A stretch of DNA of 64,000 bases from Ditylenchus dipsaci. Its lineage: Eukaryota > Nematoda > Chromadorea > Rhabditida > Anguinidae. The first letter of the stretch is position 1; every line of letters begins with the position of its first letter. The notes beneath the pieces are model-generated. The model searched no databases, had not been told where the DNA came from, and saw only the letters and a list, made by a program, of their open reading frames with translations. The position numbers and the translations under genes were made by a program. Below, in pieces: positions 24,401 to 32,319 of this stretch. The stretch is taken from the NCBI GenBank assembly GCA_004194705.1, contig SADC01001112.1, positions 1,488,001-1,552,000 on the forward strand, given 5' to 3'.

Positions 24401-24808
24401 ATTTTACGTCGATATAGGGTGTTTGAAAACACTTTTAAAAAAGTTGATTTGGGTTTGGGGGGGGGGGGTATATCCAAGTAGGGTCCAATTTTTTTTATTA
24501 AGAAAATACAAAAAAATTGCCTTGGTCCCCAAGCGGATTTGACTGAGGGGGTGTTTTAAACTTGAGTGATGCATCACCCATCGATGGGTGTGTTTTAAAA
24601 TTTAGCCCCAAAACTGGACTATCCATATATTTATAACTTATTACAGGAAGACGAAGAGGAGTCTGTGGACAGTCAAATATCTGTGATGGATATTGCTCCT
24701 TCAGAAATTGATGGCTTCAGTGATCATGACCAAAATGTTGGTGGCCAAGAACAGGAAGAAGCAGAGAGTGACCAAGAATTTATTATCAGTGTTTTAGAGA
24801 ACTGCTAA
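6065..24808 (+). CDS. DCAF5: DCAF5-like WD40 protein, 12-exon gene model
   Basis: Exons: 6065-6386, 6448-6478, 15280-15493, 15542-15750, 18488-18599, 18659-18806, 22218-22339, 22398-22523, 22690-22890, 23249-23275, 23606-23668, 24647-24808. All phases agree, giving 1,737 nt and 578 residues with no internal stop. The protein resembles DDB1- and CUL4-associated factor 5: an RRRELRG-type N-terminal segment, GHKGCVNAVEF, SGGDDCNVQIW, IYSGGNDYQLLIHD, HIYDIR and IYDLR (WDxR-type DDB1-binding motifs), GSDNWNIYVWKVP, GHRSIVNHIR and CGVEKIVK, then an acidic Ser-rich tail. DCAF5 proteins present substrates to the nuclear CUL4-DDB1 ubiquitin ligase. Vertebrate DCAF5 is about 940 residues, so the tail here is much shorter. 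DCAF6 is the main alternative; the GHRSIVN...VEKI block favours DCAF5. The donor after 15750 (GTCATA) is weak. Confidence 0.85.
7100..7260 (+). mobile_element. SINE-like element, copy 3 (plus orientation)
   Basis: CGAATATTTTGAACACTCAG then GGTTTAAATCCCC is the complement of the head region of the copy at 7770-8140; a B-box-like GGTTTAAATCC is present. Only part of the head is recognisable. Confidence 0.45.
7770..8140 (-). mobile_element. SINE-like element, copy 2
   Basis: Body and head align with 1330-1695: shared ATATTGATGGTCATTTG, GAAATCGCAAAATT, TCGATA..TTTTTGG and the GATTTGAACCTGAG head (B-box complement), in the same order. Embedded in the GTGTAGGTGCGGG element. Confidence 0.6.
8718..9340. 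repeat. Inverted repeat flanking a Tigger MITE
   Basis: GAGGAGGCTGTTTGCGGATG at about 8722 is exactly complemented at 9315-9336, enclosing the Tigger-type MITE at 8872-9047. Confidence 0.55.
8872..9047. mobile_element. Tigger/pogo-type MITE, TA TSD
   Basis: Ends CAGTTAAGTCTCGATATAAG and its complement (CTTATATCGAGACTTGACTG), flanked by TA. Internal GATACACCT repeats. 176 bp, non-coding. Confidence 0.8.
10196..10310. repeat. Hairpin related to 14690-14800 and 41165-41290
   Basis: GTCACTGTCGAATTTCGAAT...CTCAAGAC is followed by its complement around a 40-bp AT loop. The same hairpin, with the adjoining GTGTTCAGCGTAGTCGATTT-type flank, occurs at 14630-14800 and 41100-41330. Confidence 0.65.
10808..11339. 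mobile_element. Foldback element
   Basis: Arms from ACAAGGGAACCGTTTGAACT, through AAGCCATCTTGTAGAGCATA, to CACAGACAGAAAAAATC are complemented in reverse at 11215-11339. The middle (about 11020-11140) carries a small insert with inverted GTCTGACAC/GTGTCAGAC. A relative with the same outer sequence is at 60117-60478. Confidence 0.75.
11640..12040. other. Intronic repeat sequence, no gene
   Basis: 11840-11950 resembles the inner palindrome of the CACCGC-type elements (GGCCAGAAGC, TCAGAATCCCAC). Otherwise nothing recognised. Confidence 0.35.
12042..12330. mobile_element. Short hAT-like element, GGCACCGGTGC arrays
   Basis: Ends CAGTGTTGTAA and CTGTGTTGTAA (right complement) fit the hAT consensus beginning CAGNG. 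Flanks TGGTTGAG / TAGTCGAA match at 5 of 8 positions. Almost the whole 289 bp is tandem, self-complementary GGCACCGGTGC/GCTCACGGCACC words. Confidence 0.65.
12955..13235. mobile_element. Right half of a CACCGC-array element
   Basis: Tandem TTGCGGTGAGAAAAAAGTA units (13098-13215) end at GGATGGTAC (complement), as at the right end of 57658-58395. The preceding 12955-13070 shares TGGGATTCTGA and TTTAGTAAACCC with the inner palindromes of the related elements. No left end found. Confidence 0.5.
13431..14070. other. Intronic sequence, no gene
   Basis: Contains an ACCGTATATCTTCTGATAAAAACCCGCC-like fragment of the ACCGTATTTA MITE family near 13535 and a TCAGAATTTCATACTGAACACGA repeat near 13900. 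Otherwise unremarkable. Confidence 0.35.
14073..14298. mobile_element. Mariner-type MITE (CAGGGTGTCCCAC), TA TSD
   Basis: Ends CAGGGTGTCCCACAAAAACT and its exact complement, flanked by TA. 226 bp. The non-coding interior is a short AT-rich palindrome plus a G-rich patch. Confidence 0.85.
14625..14810. repeat. Diverged copy of the GTTCAGC hairpin family
   Basis: Shares ACACCGGATTCGTGTTCAGC, AAATTTCGATTTCCGC and the GAGACAATGAT loop arrangement with 10130-10310, at lower identity. Confidence 0.5.
14935..15178. mobile_element. GGCCGTCC-array end of a hAT-like element
   Basis: GC-rich repeats of CCGGCCGTCC and CCGTCCCGTCC end at CACTATG (15172-15178), the complement of CATAGTGACCGCG, matching the CATAGTT..CACGG termini at 20202 and 45157. 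The left terminus is not recognisable, so it looks truncated. It ends about 100 bp before DCAF5-like exon 3. Confidence 0.5.
15280..22523 (+). CDS. DCAF5: DCAF5-like exons 3-8: WD40 propeller
   Basis: Exon 3 (15280-15493) completes the codon split after 6478 and encodes ESNIFALRFS, SGGNDYQLLIHD and ADKCFYRISNH. Exon 4 gives VIAAACEDGHVHIYDIR and IYDLRN. Exon 5 gives ICADWSPDGRAIFAI. Exon 6 gives LVTGSDNWNIYVWKVP. Exon 7 gives YTVLNGHRSIVNHIRYSD and SCGVEKIVK. Exon 8 opens with CWS, equivalent to the IWSP that closes the last blade, then leaves the propeller. Introns of 48, 59 and 58 nt alternate with long transposon-filled ones. Confidence 0.88.
15915..17027. mobile_element. Array-ended element, GGTGAATTCATCCAA motif
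   Basis: Five tandem 15-16-bp units of GGTGAATTCATCCAA at 15915-15990 are mirrored by five inverted units at 16946-17023. The interior carries a minisatellite (16500-16800). 1.1 kb. No matching target duplication found. Confidence 0.65.
16240..16800. repeat. Degenerate CCATCCTGGTGGTTCGGG minisatellite
   Basis: Units of about 18-25 bp built on ATTCTGGTGGTTCGGG run from about 16500 to 16800, preceded by a related CACTACCTG-type repeat (16240-16430). The same word family fills 29700-30290. Confidence 0.6.
17507..17748. mobile_element. Array-ended element, TTTTTTCTGCCGC motif
   Basis: Inverted ends (GCAAACCTTTTTCTTGCCG and complement) with tandem CTTTTTTCTGCCGCAAAA units toward both ends. Flanked by GTTTTAAA at 17499-17506 and 17749-17756, an 8-bp duplication. 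242 bp, non-coding. Confidence 0.75.
17811..17976. mobile_element. Tigger-type MITE, TA TSD
   Basis: Ends CAGTCGACTCCCAATAACGA and near-complement, flanked by TA. Repeated AATAACGAAC words and a GAGCCGGTCCCCAGG segment also seen in other Tigger MITEs here. Confidence 0.85.
18160..18411. mobile_element. Short palindromic element, GATCAAGAGTTACTC repeats
   Basis: Ends GGGGTGGTATTCAGGTAGG and GGGGTCGTATTCAGGTAGG (right complement). The whole interior is alternating GAGTAGGATCA and GAGTTACT words in both orientations. Target duplication not clear. Confidence 0.65.
19377..20200. repeat. ~160-bp degenerate satellite array
   Basis: Five to six diverged units starting near 19377, 19541, 19701, 19862, 20005 and 20166. 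Each has a CAGG..CCAGGTGGATATCCACCTG start, a GTACCCACC segment and GAAATCGCAATTTCGGTC. The last unit is split by the hAT at 20202-21028 and resumes at 21037. Confidence 0.7.
20202..21028. mobile_element. hAT element with GGCGCC arrays and coding remnant
   Basis: Ends CATAGTTTCACGG and CATAGTTGCACGG (right complement). Flanks ATCTAGAG (20194-20201) and ATCAAGAG (21029-21036) agree at 7 of 8. Subterminal arrays of GGCGCCGGCGCC lie at 20225-20320 and 20895-21020, the right one with a G-run. The interior encodes a hAT transposase C-terminus on the minus strand. Confidence 0.85.
20378..20841 (-). pseudogene. hAT transposase C-terminal remnant
   Basis: Reading leftward: LKQLLNDIF, then DQQLRNFFDEVE and KDAVKFWQERSK, a short break with stops (about 20570-20585), then YPTLTKLDFNLLAIPAS and TAAVERMFS, ending NNDMITP-stop at 20378. 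The L.IPAS.AAVERMFS block is the conserved hAT dimerisation/catalytic-end signature. The catalytic core and N-terminal zinc finger are absent, so the fragment cannot act alone. Confidence 0.8.
21267..22052. mobile_element. Mariner foldback MITE (TTAGGTTGGTGCA ends)
   Basis: A 786-bp long inverted repeat with ends TTAGGTTGGTGCATAATTA, flanked by TA. This terminal sequence matches the well-known mariner/MADE-type end TTAGGTTGGTGCA. The arms are near-complementary throughout (centre near 21655). No transposase reading frame. Confidence 0.85.
22690..24808 (+). CDS. DCAF5: DCAF5-like exons 9-12: C-terminal acidic tail
   Basis: Exon 9 (201 nt) starts STFHDVSLKRYKVF. Exon 10 is a 27-nt microexon (VLYTFDHFY) between a TTTCAG acceptor and a GTAAGT donor. 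Exon 11 encodes ERAVQNRESDDDS, and with exon 10 matches the FFDSLV...SDSDSD segment that follows the propeller in DCAF5. Exon 12 begins EDEEESVDSQIS, is rich in Glu/Asp/Gln, and stops at TAA 24806-24808. The end of exon 9 (TCA before GTAAAA) was chosen for phase. Confidence 0.75.
22956..23103. mobile_element. MITE with TACCRTA-CTCTCTAATAG ends
   Basis: Inverted ends TACCATATTCTCTCTAATAG and TACCGTAGTCTCTCTAATAG (right complement) with ACCCGTCTATT repeats. The same end sequence borders the pogo-like coding remnant at 55330-55665. Confidence 0.7.
23697..24603. mobile_element. Foldback element with shared core, copy 3
   Basis: About 900 bp palindrome centred near 24170 (AACCAAGCCCCCTGCTCCCC hairpin). 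Outer arms begin AACACACCC..GTTTAAAAC and GGACCAAGGCAATTTT, unrelated to the arms of copy 1, while the core is the same. Confidence 0.75.
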
Positions 24809-25073
24809 TATATTTGTTTGAATTGGCATATATTTGTGGCCATGTATTATCTATTGGGTTGGAGATGATTATTGAGCCTTTTTAAAAAATATTTAAAAAC
24901 ATATTTCAATCTTTTTTAATACGTCATACATTAATCGATAGCCCCTTTCCTGGCCAATGGGCTATCATCGGTTGATTGACACTAAAATAGGTTTTTTAGT
25001 CAACATTTGAAAAATTTAAATTGGCGCCTTTAGAATTTTAGAGGGAATAAGGGCTGTATAGGAAAGGGAAGGG

Positions 25074-25079
25074 AATAAA
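25074..25079 (+). promoter_or_regulatory. Candidate poly(A) signal for the DCAF5-like gene
   Basis: AATAAA about 270 nt after the stop. No closer canonical hexamer stands out. Tentative. Confidence 0.3.
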
Positions 25080-25111
25080 AGGGTCATTAATCACACAGGC
25101 CCGCTAACAAG

Positions 25112-25520
25112 AAGATGTTGAACATAGTTTTCAATACTGGGCCTACCGCATAAAAAAACTCTGGTATGCATGCTTTTTCATGCATCCATAGTCACTTTCG
25201 ATTGATTTATGTCTAAAGTATGTGGGTGTGCTCATTTCAGCTCCAAGCTCCCAGAAACTCTGGTATGTATACTGTTTTTTATTATGATTGCAGCTGAAAG
25301 AGGGCATGAGAGTTAAAGATGCGCGCACTGACTTACCTTAGACATGATTCCTAGAAGTACTCTTAATCATAATATTCAGGAAGAGCCCTTTCTGCCCAGC
25401 TCCAGTGAATACCATAAAACCAACCATTTTCTGGTCATCCACGTACCCTTTCATGTTGGTTTACCTTGGTCCCTCAAGGCAAAAAGCCAGATTTTTGTCA
25501 AAACTTTTTTTCTAAAGATG
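25112..25520. mobile_element. Foldback core, copy 4 (degraded)
   Basis: Carries CCTACCGCATAAAAAAACTC, CAGAG/CATAGTCACTTTCGA, GTATGTGGGTGTGC and, inverted, CTTACCTTAGACATGATTCC and GGTCCCTCAAGGCAAAAAG. The central hairpin is replaced by other sequence. Confidence 0.55.
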
Positions 25521-25614
25521 GTCGACCGCGCTCTAAAATCATGTTTGCTATCGTTTCCGCGGTCTAAAATTGCCTTAGGAGTGGTTAAAATCGCTTTTTT
25601 GCCACATCGATATA

Positions 25615-28164
25615 CAGTCGACGCTCTGATTAGCGACACTCCAAGGGACCGGGCCCAGGGTGACGTTAATTAGAGCTGACGTTAATCAGAGTGTCGTTAA
25701 TCGGAAGTTTATTTTACCCCAAAATTGTCCGCCTGACGTTAATCAGAGAGTTTAGGTCTATTTACGTCAAAAAGCTTTCACCAGAGTAAAGTTTTATTCA
25801 AACAACGAGAACATTGAAACAAACAATTAAGGGTTAACAACAAAATAATCAGTGATATTGTTCTGCTTCAAATTTTTCATGCGTTCTTTGGCCATCAAAT
25901 CGTCCATCTTGTCGCACAGTTCTAGCATGGCTGGATTGGAAGAGTATCGACGCTGGAGAACCCGTAAAGCTTCATTAGCCTCTCGAGCGCTGACTAGTGG
26001 CAATTCCGGCTCTTCATCGACCTCCATCACATCTGTGTCACTGAAAATAAAGCCCGTAAACAAAATTAAACAATTCATTAGACTTACCTTTCCACTTCCG
26101 CAACCACTTCCGCTGTTGAGACGTTCTCCGCGATTTCCGTTAAGCTGAGCGTTCCGCCTGTCGCCAGCTGATCGTCCACGGCCAGGTAGTCATCCAGATT
26201 GCCTTCCACGAGATCCAACGCCTGCAGTTCCATCCAGAGAGTGTCCAGTTCTTCGTTTGAGTCGCCTTCCACCGGCTGCATTTCTTCGCCCAGCTGTTCT
26301 TCGAGTGTCGGTTCCGCCGGCTAAATTCCAAGAGAAAATCTTAGGTCCTTAAATCCCTAAAGAGTAAAAGACACACCTCCACAGTTTTCACGAATCCTGC
26401 CTTTCTGAAGCAACTGGCAAGCGTTTCCTGCTTAACATTCGACCACGATCTTCGAAGAAATTGAAGCGCCATCAGCAAATCCACCTTGTAGCCGGTTTTG
26501 TTTTCGATTGAGGCAATGCGTTCGCGAAGAAGTAAGCGGCGATAATGGACCTTCAAATTCTGGATGATGCCTTGATCGCAAGGCTAAAGGGAAGATTTAT
26601 TAAAAGTAACCTGAGTAACCTAGCCTTAAAAGTAACCTGAGACGCAGCTGTTGTGTTAGGTGGCAAAAACTTCAGCGTGATTTTCTCCAGCTTAATGTTC
26701 GCGTGACCAGAGAAGTTATCGAGAAAGAGCAGCACATTCCGGCCTTCACGCTTCAGCTTGCGTTCCACTCCTTGAGCCACGATTCGAATAGATCAGCTTA
26801 TAATAGTTGTTATAATAGTTACTCATTTACAAACCAAGCACTCCCAAGAAATCTTACCAGTCATCCATGCTTTTCGATTGGCTTTGTAGGCGACTGGTGC
26901 TCCGCGTTCCTGAAACATCTTGGCTTGGCCGACTTTCCGATGACCAGAAGAGGCAGCTTTTCCGTCCCGCTCATGTTAGCTCCGACAAGTACCGTTATTC
27001 GTTCCTTACTCTTCTTGCCAGAGGAACATCGCTCTCCTAAAAACATGAAAATCGTCATTACACCACAAAATTCTCCACAAAAGCTAACCTTTGAAAGCCA
27101 GAGTCTTGTTTGGAAGGAGTTGCCAAAAGAGCCCAGTTTCATCCGCATTAAAGACATCATCCGCTGAGAAATGAGAGATTGATTCGCGAAGGACTTCTTG
27201 TTGCCAGTTACCGAGAGCTGCCAAGTCGATATCTGCTGCTTCTCCTTGGTTTCCCTTGAAAACGATCGAGTGGCGATTTTTGAACTTGCCCAACCATCCG
27301 TCGCTTGCTTGAAAGGCTTCGAGTTCACATGCCTCCAGATCCAATTTAGCTTGTTCTTCATTTAGTGGCCTTGGTCCAAGTCCCTTCCTCAGTTGATTTG
27401 CCAATTCCTTTGCCAATTTTCTCGCTTTCTCCTAAAGAATCAAATTAGAAGAAGAAAACACAACCCAATTTTACCTGCAAAAGAGGCCCAGACATCTCGA
27501 CGTTTTCGCTTCTCGCCGCTTTGAACCATCGCAAGATTGCTTCTTCAAGATCATCGTGCTTCACTGGATAAAGACGTGTTCGCTTTGCTTCGCCACTTCT
27601 ATCGATCGCTCTGAGAATTGCCGCCCTATCGCCGAGGATTGATCTGACTGTAGAAGGTTGAAGCTTGAATTTCTTGCCCAATTCAGTTGAATTCTGGCCC
27701 TTGTCTTTTTCTGCGATTATTTGCCTCTTCAGATCTATGGAATGACTTGACGCTTTTTCTTTGATGCCGTAGCCATAATAGATCCTAAAACGAAGCCGGA
27801 TTACACAACAGTTAGAAGTAATACACAGGCGAGGCGAAAATTGAACAAGCAAAAATTGCGAGACGACATTAAAAATGGAAACTTTCAACTGGGGATCCGG
27901 AAAATGAGAAATGTTTCGTGCTAAGACAAATTGAAGTTCAAATTGTGTCGTGTGATAATTTGAAGTGACGTTATTCGGAATGTCGCTTTATAGTCGGGAC
28001 CGGTTCGGAGGTGTCGTTAATCGGGAGGCGTCGTTAATCAGATCGTCGTTAATTGGGATGTCCACTACAAGTAGTTTCTTTGTAGACCAACCAAACTGGG
28101 TCAGAGGTGTCGTTAATCGGAAGGTGACGTTAATCTGGGGTGTCGCTAATCAGAGCGTCGACTG
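25615..28164. mobile_element. Tigger/pogo transposon with TA TSD
   Basis: Terminal inverted repeats CAGTCGACGCTCTGATTAGC, flanked by TA at 25613-25614 and 28165-28166. Subterminal GACGTTAAT..AGAG words at both ends resemble the termini of the smaller element at 49680-50752. About 2.55 kb. Contains an intron-split transposase on the minus strand, so it could be the autonomous source or a recent relative of one. Confidence 0.92.
25827..27776 (-). CDS. Tigger transposase (CENP-B HTH + DDE), seven exons
   Basis: Exons (minus): 27776-27475, 27431-27089, 27036-26858, 26796-26637, 26583-26377, 26320-26098, 26040-25827. All six introns are GT-AG and 43-61 nt. An N-terminal pogo/CENP-B helix-turn-helix ([19 protein letters not shown]) is followed by the second DNA-binding domain ([13 protein letters not shown]). 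The catalytic Asp residues lie in [19 protein letters not shown] and PCDQGII, with 29 residues between the second and third. The C-terminus is acidic. Three single-base frame breaks occur (about 27733 near the start, 26910-26925, about 26770), so this copy is either inactive or affected by sequence errors. It would cut and paste DNA at TA sites. Confidence 0.85.
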
Positions 28165-29290
28165 TAGTGTAATCCGCCAAATATTTTTAAATAGTTTGGC
28201 ACATCGTCTTTTTAGCCAAAAACATTACGGCAATCACTGCTTTGACCAGTCTCCTGTGGTACTTTTTCTGCCCTTGAATCAACTTGGATTTACTTTTGCA
28301 TTATTCAGATAAAGCTTAGACCAGGCGACATAACCATTCTGTGTGGTTAACAGTTCATGGTTCTAGCCTCTTTGATGCTCACTTATTTCTTCCCAATTTT
28401 GTTCCAGTTTTGGCATCAAAATGATTCTCGGGCACGGTCAGCCATTAAAACTATCAATGCAGTAAAGTTACAGCAAACCCTAGATAAAAAATATAAAAAT
28501 CAAAAGCAGGGATCAAGGTCAAATTTGATGTTTTCGGGGGTTACCTTAGCCAAAATAGAATTTTTTGGCTGTCCGATCAAATTCTCTCAGCGAGCATAAG
28601 TTTATTAAATATCGGAAAAATACCAATTAAATTCTAAAATTAACCGACCGATAGTTTTATTTTTAACCTATCGAAAATCTGAAATATTAGGGATTGATCT
28701 CGAAATTTTTGCGAGCTGAATCGATTGAGCTAGTGGAGTTACTAAAACACGACAAAACAGCTGTGCAAAATCATTTTTCTGATGTGAGATTAAAGTCTTC
28801 GAAAAGAGAGGGTCGGTTTATCAGAGCGGGTCTTTTTTTAAGTTTCCCTAAGATCGAGTAAATGACAGTCGGTGGAGCGGTAACTTCGTCCACGGTAAAT
28901 TCATACACATGTCGATTTGTCCGCAAAATTTTTGTCATGTCTGAGGAACAAACGAACCATGCTATTCAGCCCAAGACTGTGTGCTGAAAACGGTTTGTTA
29001 AAACCAAAATGCTGTTTTGACTAGCCAGAATTACAATCCCTCAGTAGGAACACACTTCAAGGTGGTCGACCATAAAATTTGGGGAATCTTTTGAAATGGT
29101 CATACGTAATAATTAAAATAATTAAAAGTAATAATTAAAAGTTGGTTTTGTGGCCAAATTTTCAGGCTATACTCAAGTTGTCCAGCTTGTTGTTCACCTA
29201 GATTAGGAGAATACCTCAGGAAAGTAAAAAGGAAGTAGCCGAATGTAAGCATCATAATGGTCTTGTTACTTCTTTTATATCGCTTTAGTA
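28165..29290. other. Intergenic, no gene recognised
   Basis: AT-rich, with scattered repeat fragments (for example near 28800-28870). No convincing exon. Confidence 0.35.
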
Positions 29291-29600
29291 TATGCAGGGT
29301 GTTTCAAAAAAACTCTCCCATTAAAAAAAATTGGTGTACGTAACTGGCATTCCTGCCAAAACCACTGTGATAGAAATATTCAGAAAAAACAAGAGAAAAA
29401 GAAAAAAACAGGAGAAAATTAGAAAAACAGGAGTTACAATCGACCTTTTGCATGTTAAGAGTGATTTTTTGTAAGAATAGACCTCGGCCAAGAGTATATT
29501 GACGAAATATATGGAACTAGGAACAACTGTCGCCTATCAGCGCCTCTACCCTATGTGTATCAATTATCAAGATTTTGAAATTTAAAAAAAAATCAATCCA
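29291..29600. mobile_element. Single mariner-type end
   Basis: GCAGGGTGTTTCAAAAAAACT at 29295 matches the CAGGGTGTCCCA termini seen elsewhere. No partner end was found downstream. Confidence 0.35.
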
Positions 29601-30295
29601 TTTCACACTTCCCTGAATACCCTTTCTGTGTACCCCCGTCTTTCCTGGCTACCTTTTCCTGGGTACTCTTTTCCTGCCTTCAAAGTTCCCGCTCACTATT
29701 CTCCCCCGATACTTTACTGGTGGTTTGGGGAGTATCCAGGCAGTTAAGTCCCATTCTGGTTGTTTCCACGTGCCTCGGGCTCGGTACTGGCCTGGTCCTG
29801 GTCACTGTCCCGGTGGTTCCGTCCCTATACTGGGTCCAGGCCCCTCCTGCTGATTAAAAGCTATCCACGTGGTTTAGGACCTATCCTGGTGGTTTAGGCA
29901 CCATCCCGGTGCTTTGGGCCACATTCTGGTGGTTCGGGCCCCATCCTGGTGTTCGAGGGGGGGGGGGGGTGTGTGCCCAGGTTTAGGCCCACGTCACTTG
30001 GACCCATCCTGGTGGTTTAGGCCCTATCTGTAGGTATGAGCCACATCCTAGCGATTCGGCCCGGTCCTGGTGGTTAAGTTACTTTCCTGGTGTTTCGGGC
30101 CCATCATGGTGGTCGGGGGGGGGGGGGTACTACGTCGTTTCGGCCCAATCCTGATGGTTCAGGCCTTATCTGGTGGTGTGAGCGATATCCTGGTGGCTCG
30201 AACCCGGTCCTGATGGTTCGGGTACTTTGCTGGTGGTTCGGGACTTAACCTGCGGTTCGGGCCCATCTTGGTGGTTTGAGCCTCACCCTAAAGAT
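29600..30295. repeat. GC-rich minisatellite (ATCCTGGTGGTTCGGG units)
   Basis: Irregular tandem units of about 20-25 bp (CCCATCCTGGTGGTTCGGG variants), interrupted by two G-runs near 29955 and 30120. Same word family as 16500-16800. Its base composition contrasts with the surroundings. Confidence 0.7.
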
Positions 30296-31420
30296 TTGTT
30301 GGCTCGATTTTTCTATGAATTCAGCTTGGTCCCTCCTGTTGGTTTTTATATTGAATTTTCGGCACCGTAAGAAGCATGGGTTTAGGGAATTTGATAGTTG
30401 TTTTTTTGAGAGGACCGCAATTGAACATAGGCCAACAAATACCATTATTGCGCGAAACTTTCAAATTTTAAAGTAAAAGGTATTCAATGAAAAATGGCTT
30501 TCATAAAAATGGGCATATGCCTTTTAAAACGCGTACTTTCAGATGATCTTTTTTTTAAACAAAAGCTGACTTTCTGAGGAACACGATTAACTTACCGCAA
30601 AAAGTATTTCAAATACTATATAGATAAATAAATAAATACTATATAGAGATACTAATAAAAATTTCAATCATCATGATAAAAGGTGTACCCTGGAGGAAAT
30701 TAAGCGCTATGCCCCTCCCTTCTCATGAAGATTTTTTGACTAAAAAATTTGTTTAGACGTCTCTTTGTTTCTTTGCTTTCCACCATAATTTGTTCGGTCC
30801 TTTGTGTTTATATCTCCAGCAGATATCTCTTTTTTTGAACAACAAATTGACTTGGTATATCTAACATATATCAATGAGCATTGATTTTTACATACACTCC
30901 TTTAGGTTAAATATCCCTACATTGTGTTTTTATTTGTTGATCAAAAATGTTACCAAAGCAATTTGTGAATCAAACTTTGCAAAGTCGAAAATTTGGGACA
31001 TATTTGGACATACTTTTCAGTGCACACCCATTTCAGCCCACTTACTAGTTCTACTACAACGTGCTCACTCTTCACTTATCGACATCGCACAGGTGGGTTG
31101 TTGGTTTGGGTTGGGTCCCCCATAGTTGTCTGCCTTCTCGTCTCCTGCCAGCCGTGTGCACTGTCTCTCGCTGCTCTTACTTTCTTTTGGTTTCTGGTTG
31201 GTGCAGTGTCTCGCTTACCAGACTGCTGCTTCTATCTAGGGCAGCAGTTCTCTGTGCTTGCGATCTCGCATCTCTCCCTGCATTGTTGTATTCCACTTGC
31301 AAATAGTACCTACAACCGCACAGTTGTGTCTATCTTCAACTTAAGTTATTTATTTTTGAAAAAATTACTTGTTTGCTTACAATCATAGATTTGGCTATAG
31401 TTGGATTAGAAAAAAATTTA
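30296..31420. other. Low-repeat region upstream of DAPK
   Basis: 31030-31330 is pyrimidine-rich, with higher GC and little similarity to the repeats elsewhere in the window. It could hold 5' exons or regulatory DNA of the kinase gene. I cannot identify an exon or promoter motif. Confidence 0.3.
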
Positions 31421-31424
31421 AAAG

Positions 31425-31760
31425 GATTGCCCACGCACTCTGGGAGTCGAACCCGCATGTTTTTTAACGGATTTTAAATAATCTGCAACTAAGCCACTTG
31501 CTTTTTTTTTAAATTTTAGTGGGATTTCAAAAAGCGCTTGCACACTCTATTCGAAGGATTCGAATTCACATTTAATTTCACTCTACTGCTTCACCACCAG
31601 CACGGCTCTTTTAATTGTGCAAAAAGGTTCACTTAGAAGTCTTAGAGGTGTTTGCATGGCGCAGTGGCAAAGATTTTGAAATAGAGCTTTTCGTCACAAG
31701 ATTTCACATGACAAAAGCCTACTTTCCTTGAGGTCACGACTTCTACCCCACCTTTCCGAT
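31425..31760. repeat. Cluster of tRNA-like SINE heads
   Basis: Three tRNA-like segments. 31431-31503 (minus) has TGGCTTAGTTGCAG and GGTTCGACTCC. 31545-31620 (minus) has a GAATTCGAATCC box. 31655-31760 (plus) has TGGCGCAGTGGC and a weak B-box. None has a pairable acceptor stem. Confidence 0.45.
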
Positions 31761-32319
31761 TTATATTTGCAAATATTTTGCAAATTTTTAATTATTAGCC
31801 TATTCGACGTAACATCGAAAAGTAGACTAAGGTCATATATATCATATTTTCAACTTTTGCTATAAAATTTAAGTACTGGTCCAACGAAAGTCCAGACTTT
31901 TCGTCAAATATAAGAGAAAAAAGTTCATGAAACTTCTTTCCTATCGAAAAGTACAAAATTCGTCTCTTAAGCGACGATTTATATACCAAAATGAAGCTCT
32001 GGACATGCTCTTCAAAGTTGGAGCAAATCTTGACAATACCAAGCATCTATGAAAACTAGAATCCATTTCAAGTCAAATTTACATTTTGTGTCAAATGAAC
32101 CTTTTTAGACAATTTGAAAAGCCGTGACTAGGCTACAGTGAATAAATAAGGACTTCGATAATTAATTACATAAATTTCATAAAATTTCAGATCTCCTTAT
32201 ACCAGTGCTTTATTGATGTGCAATAGCATGTAAAAAGACTAAATTTGCACTATTTATTGCACATTCTATATTATTGCGTATATATGGACCAGTTAACTTA
32301 GCCTTATATTGACTATTTG

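Noticed and set aside
28350..28600. Open frame downstream of Tigger
   Set aside because: No similarity, no splice context and AT-rich composition like surrounding non-coding DNA.
31431..31503. Minus-strand tRNA gene
   Set aside because: A- and B-box-like words are present, but the acceptor-stem halves do not pair; treated as a SINE head. The same holds for 43693-43775 and 59630-59705.
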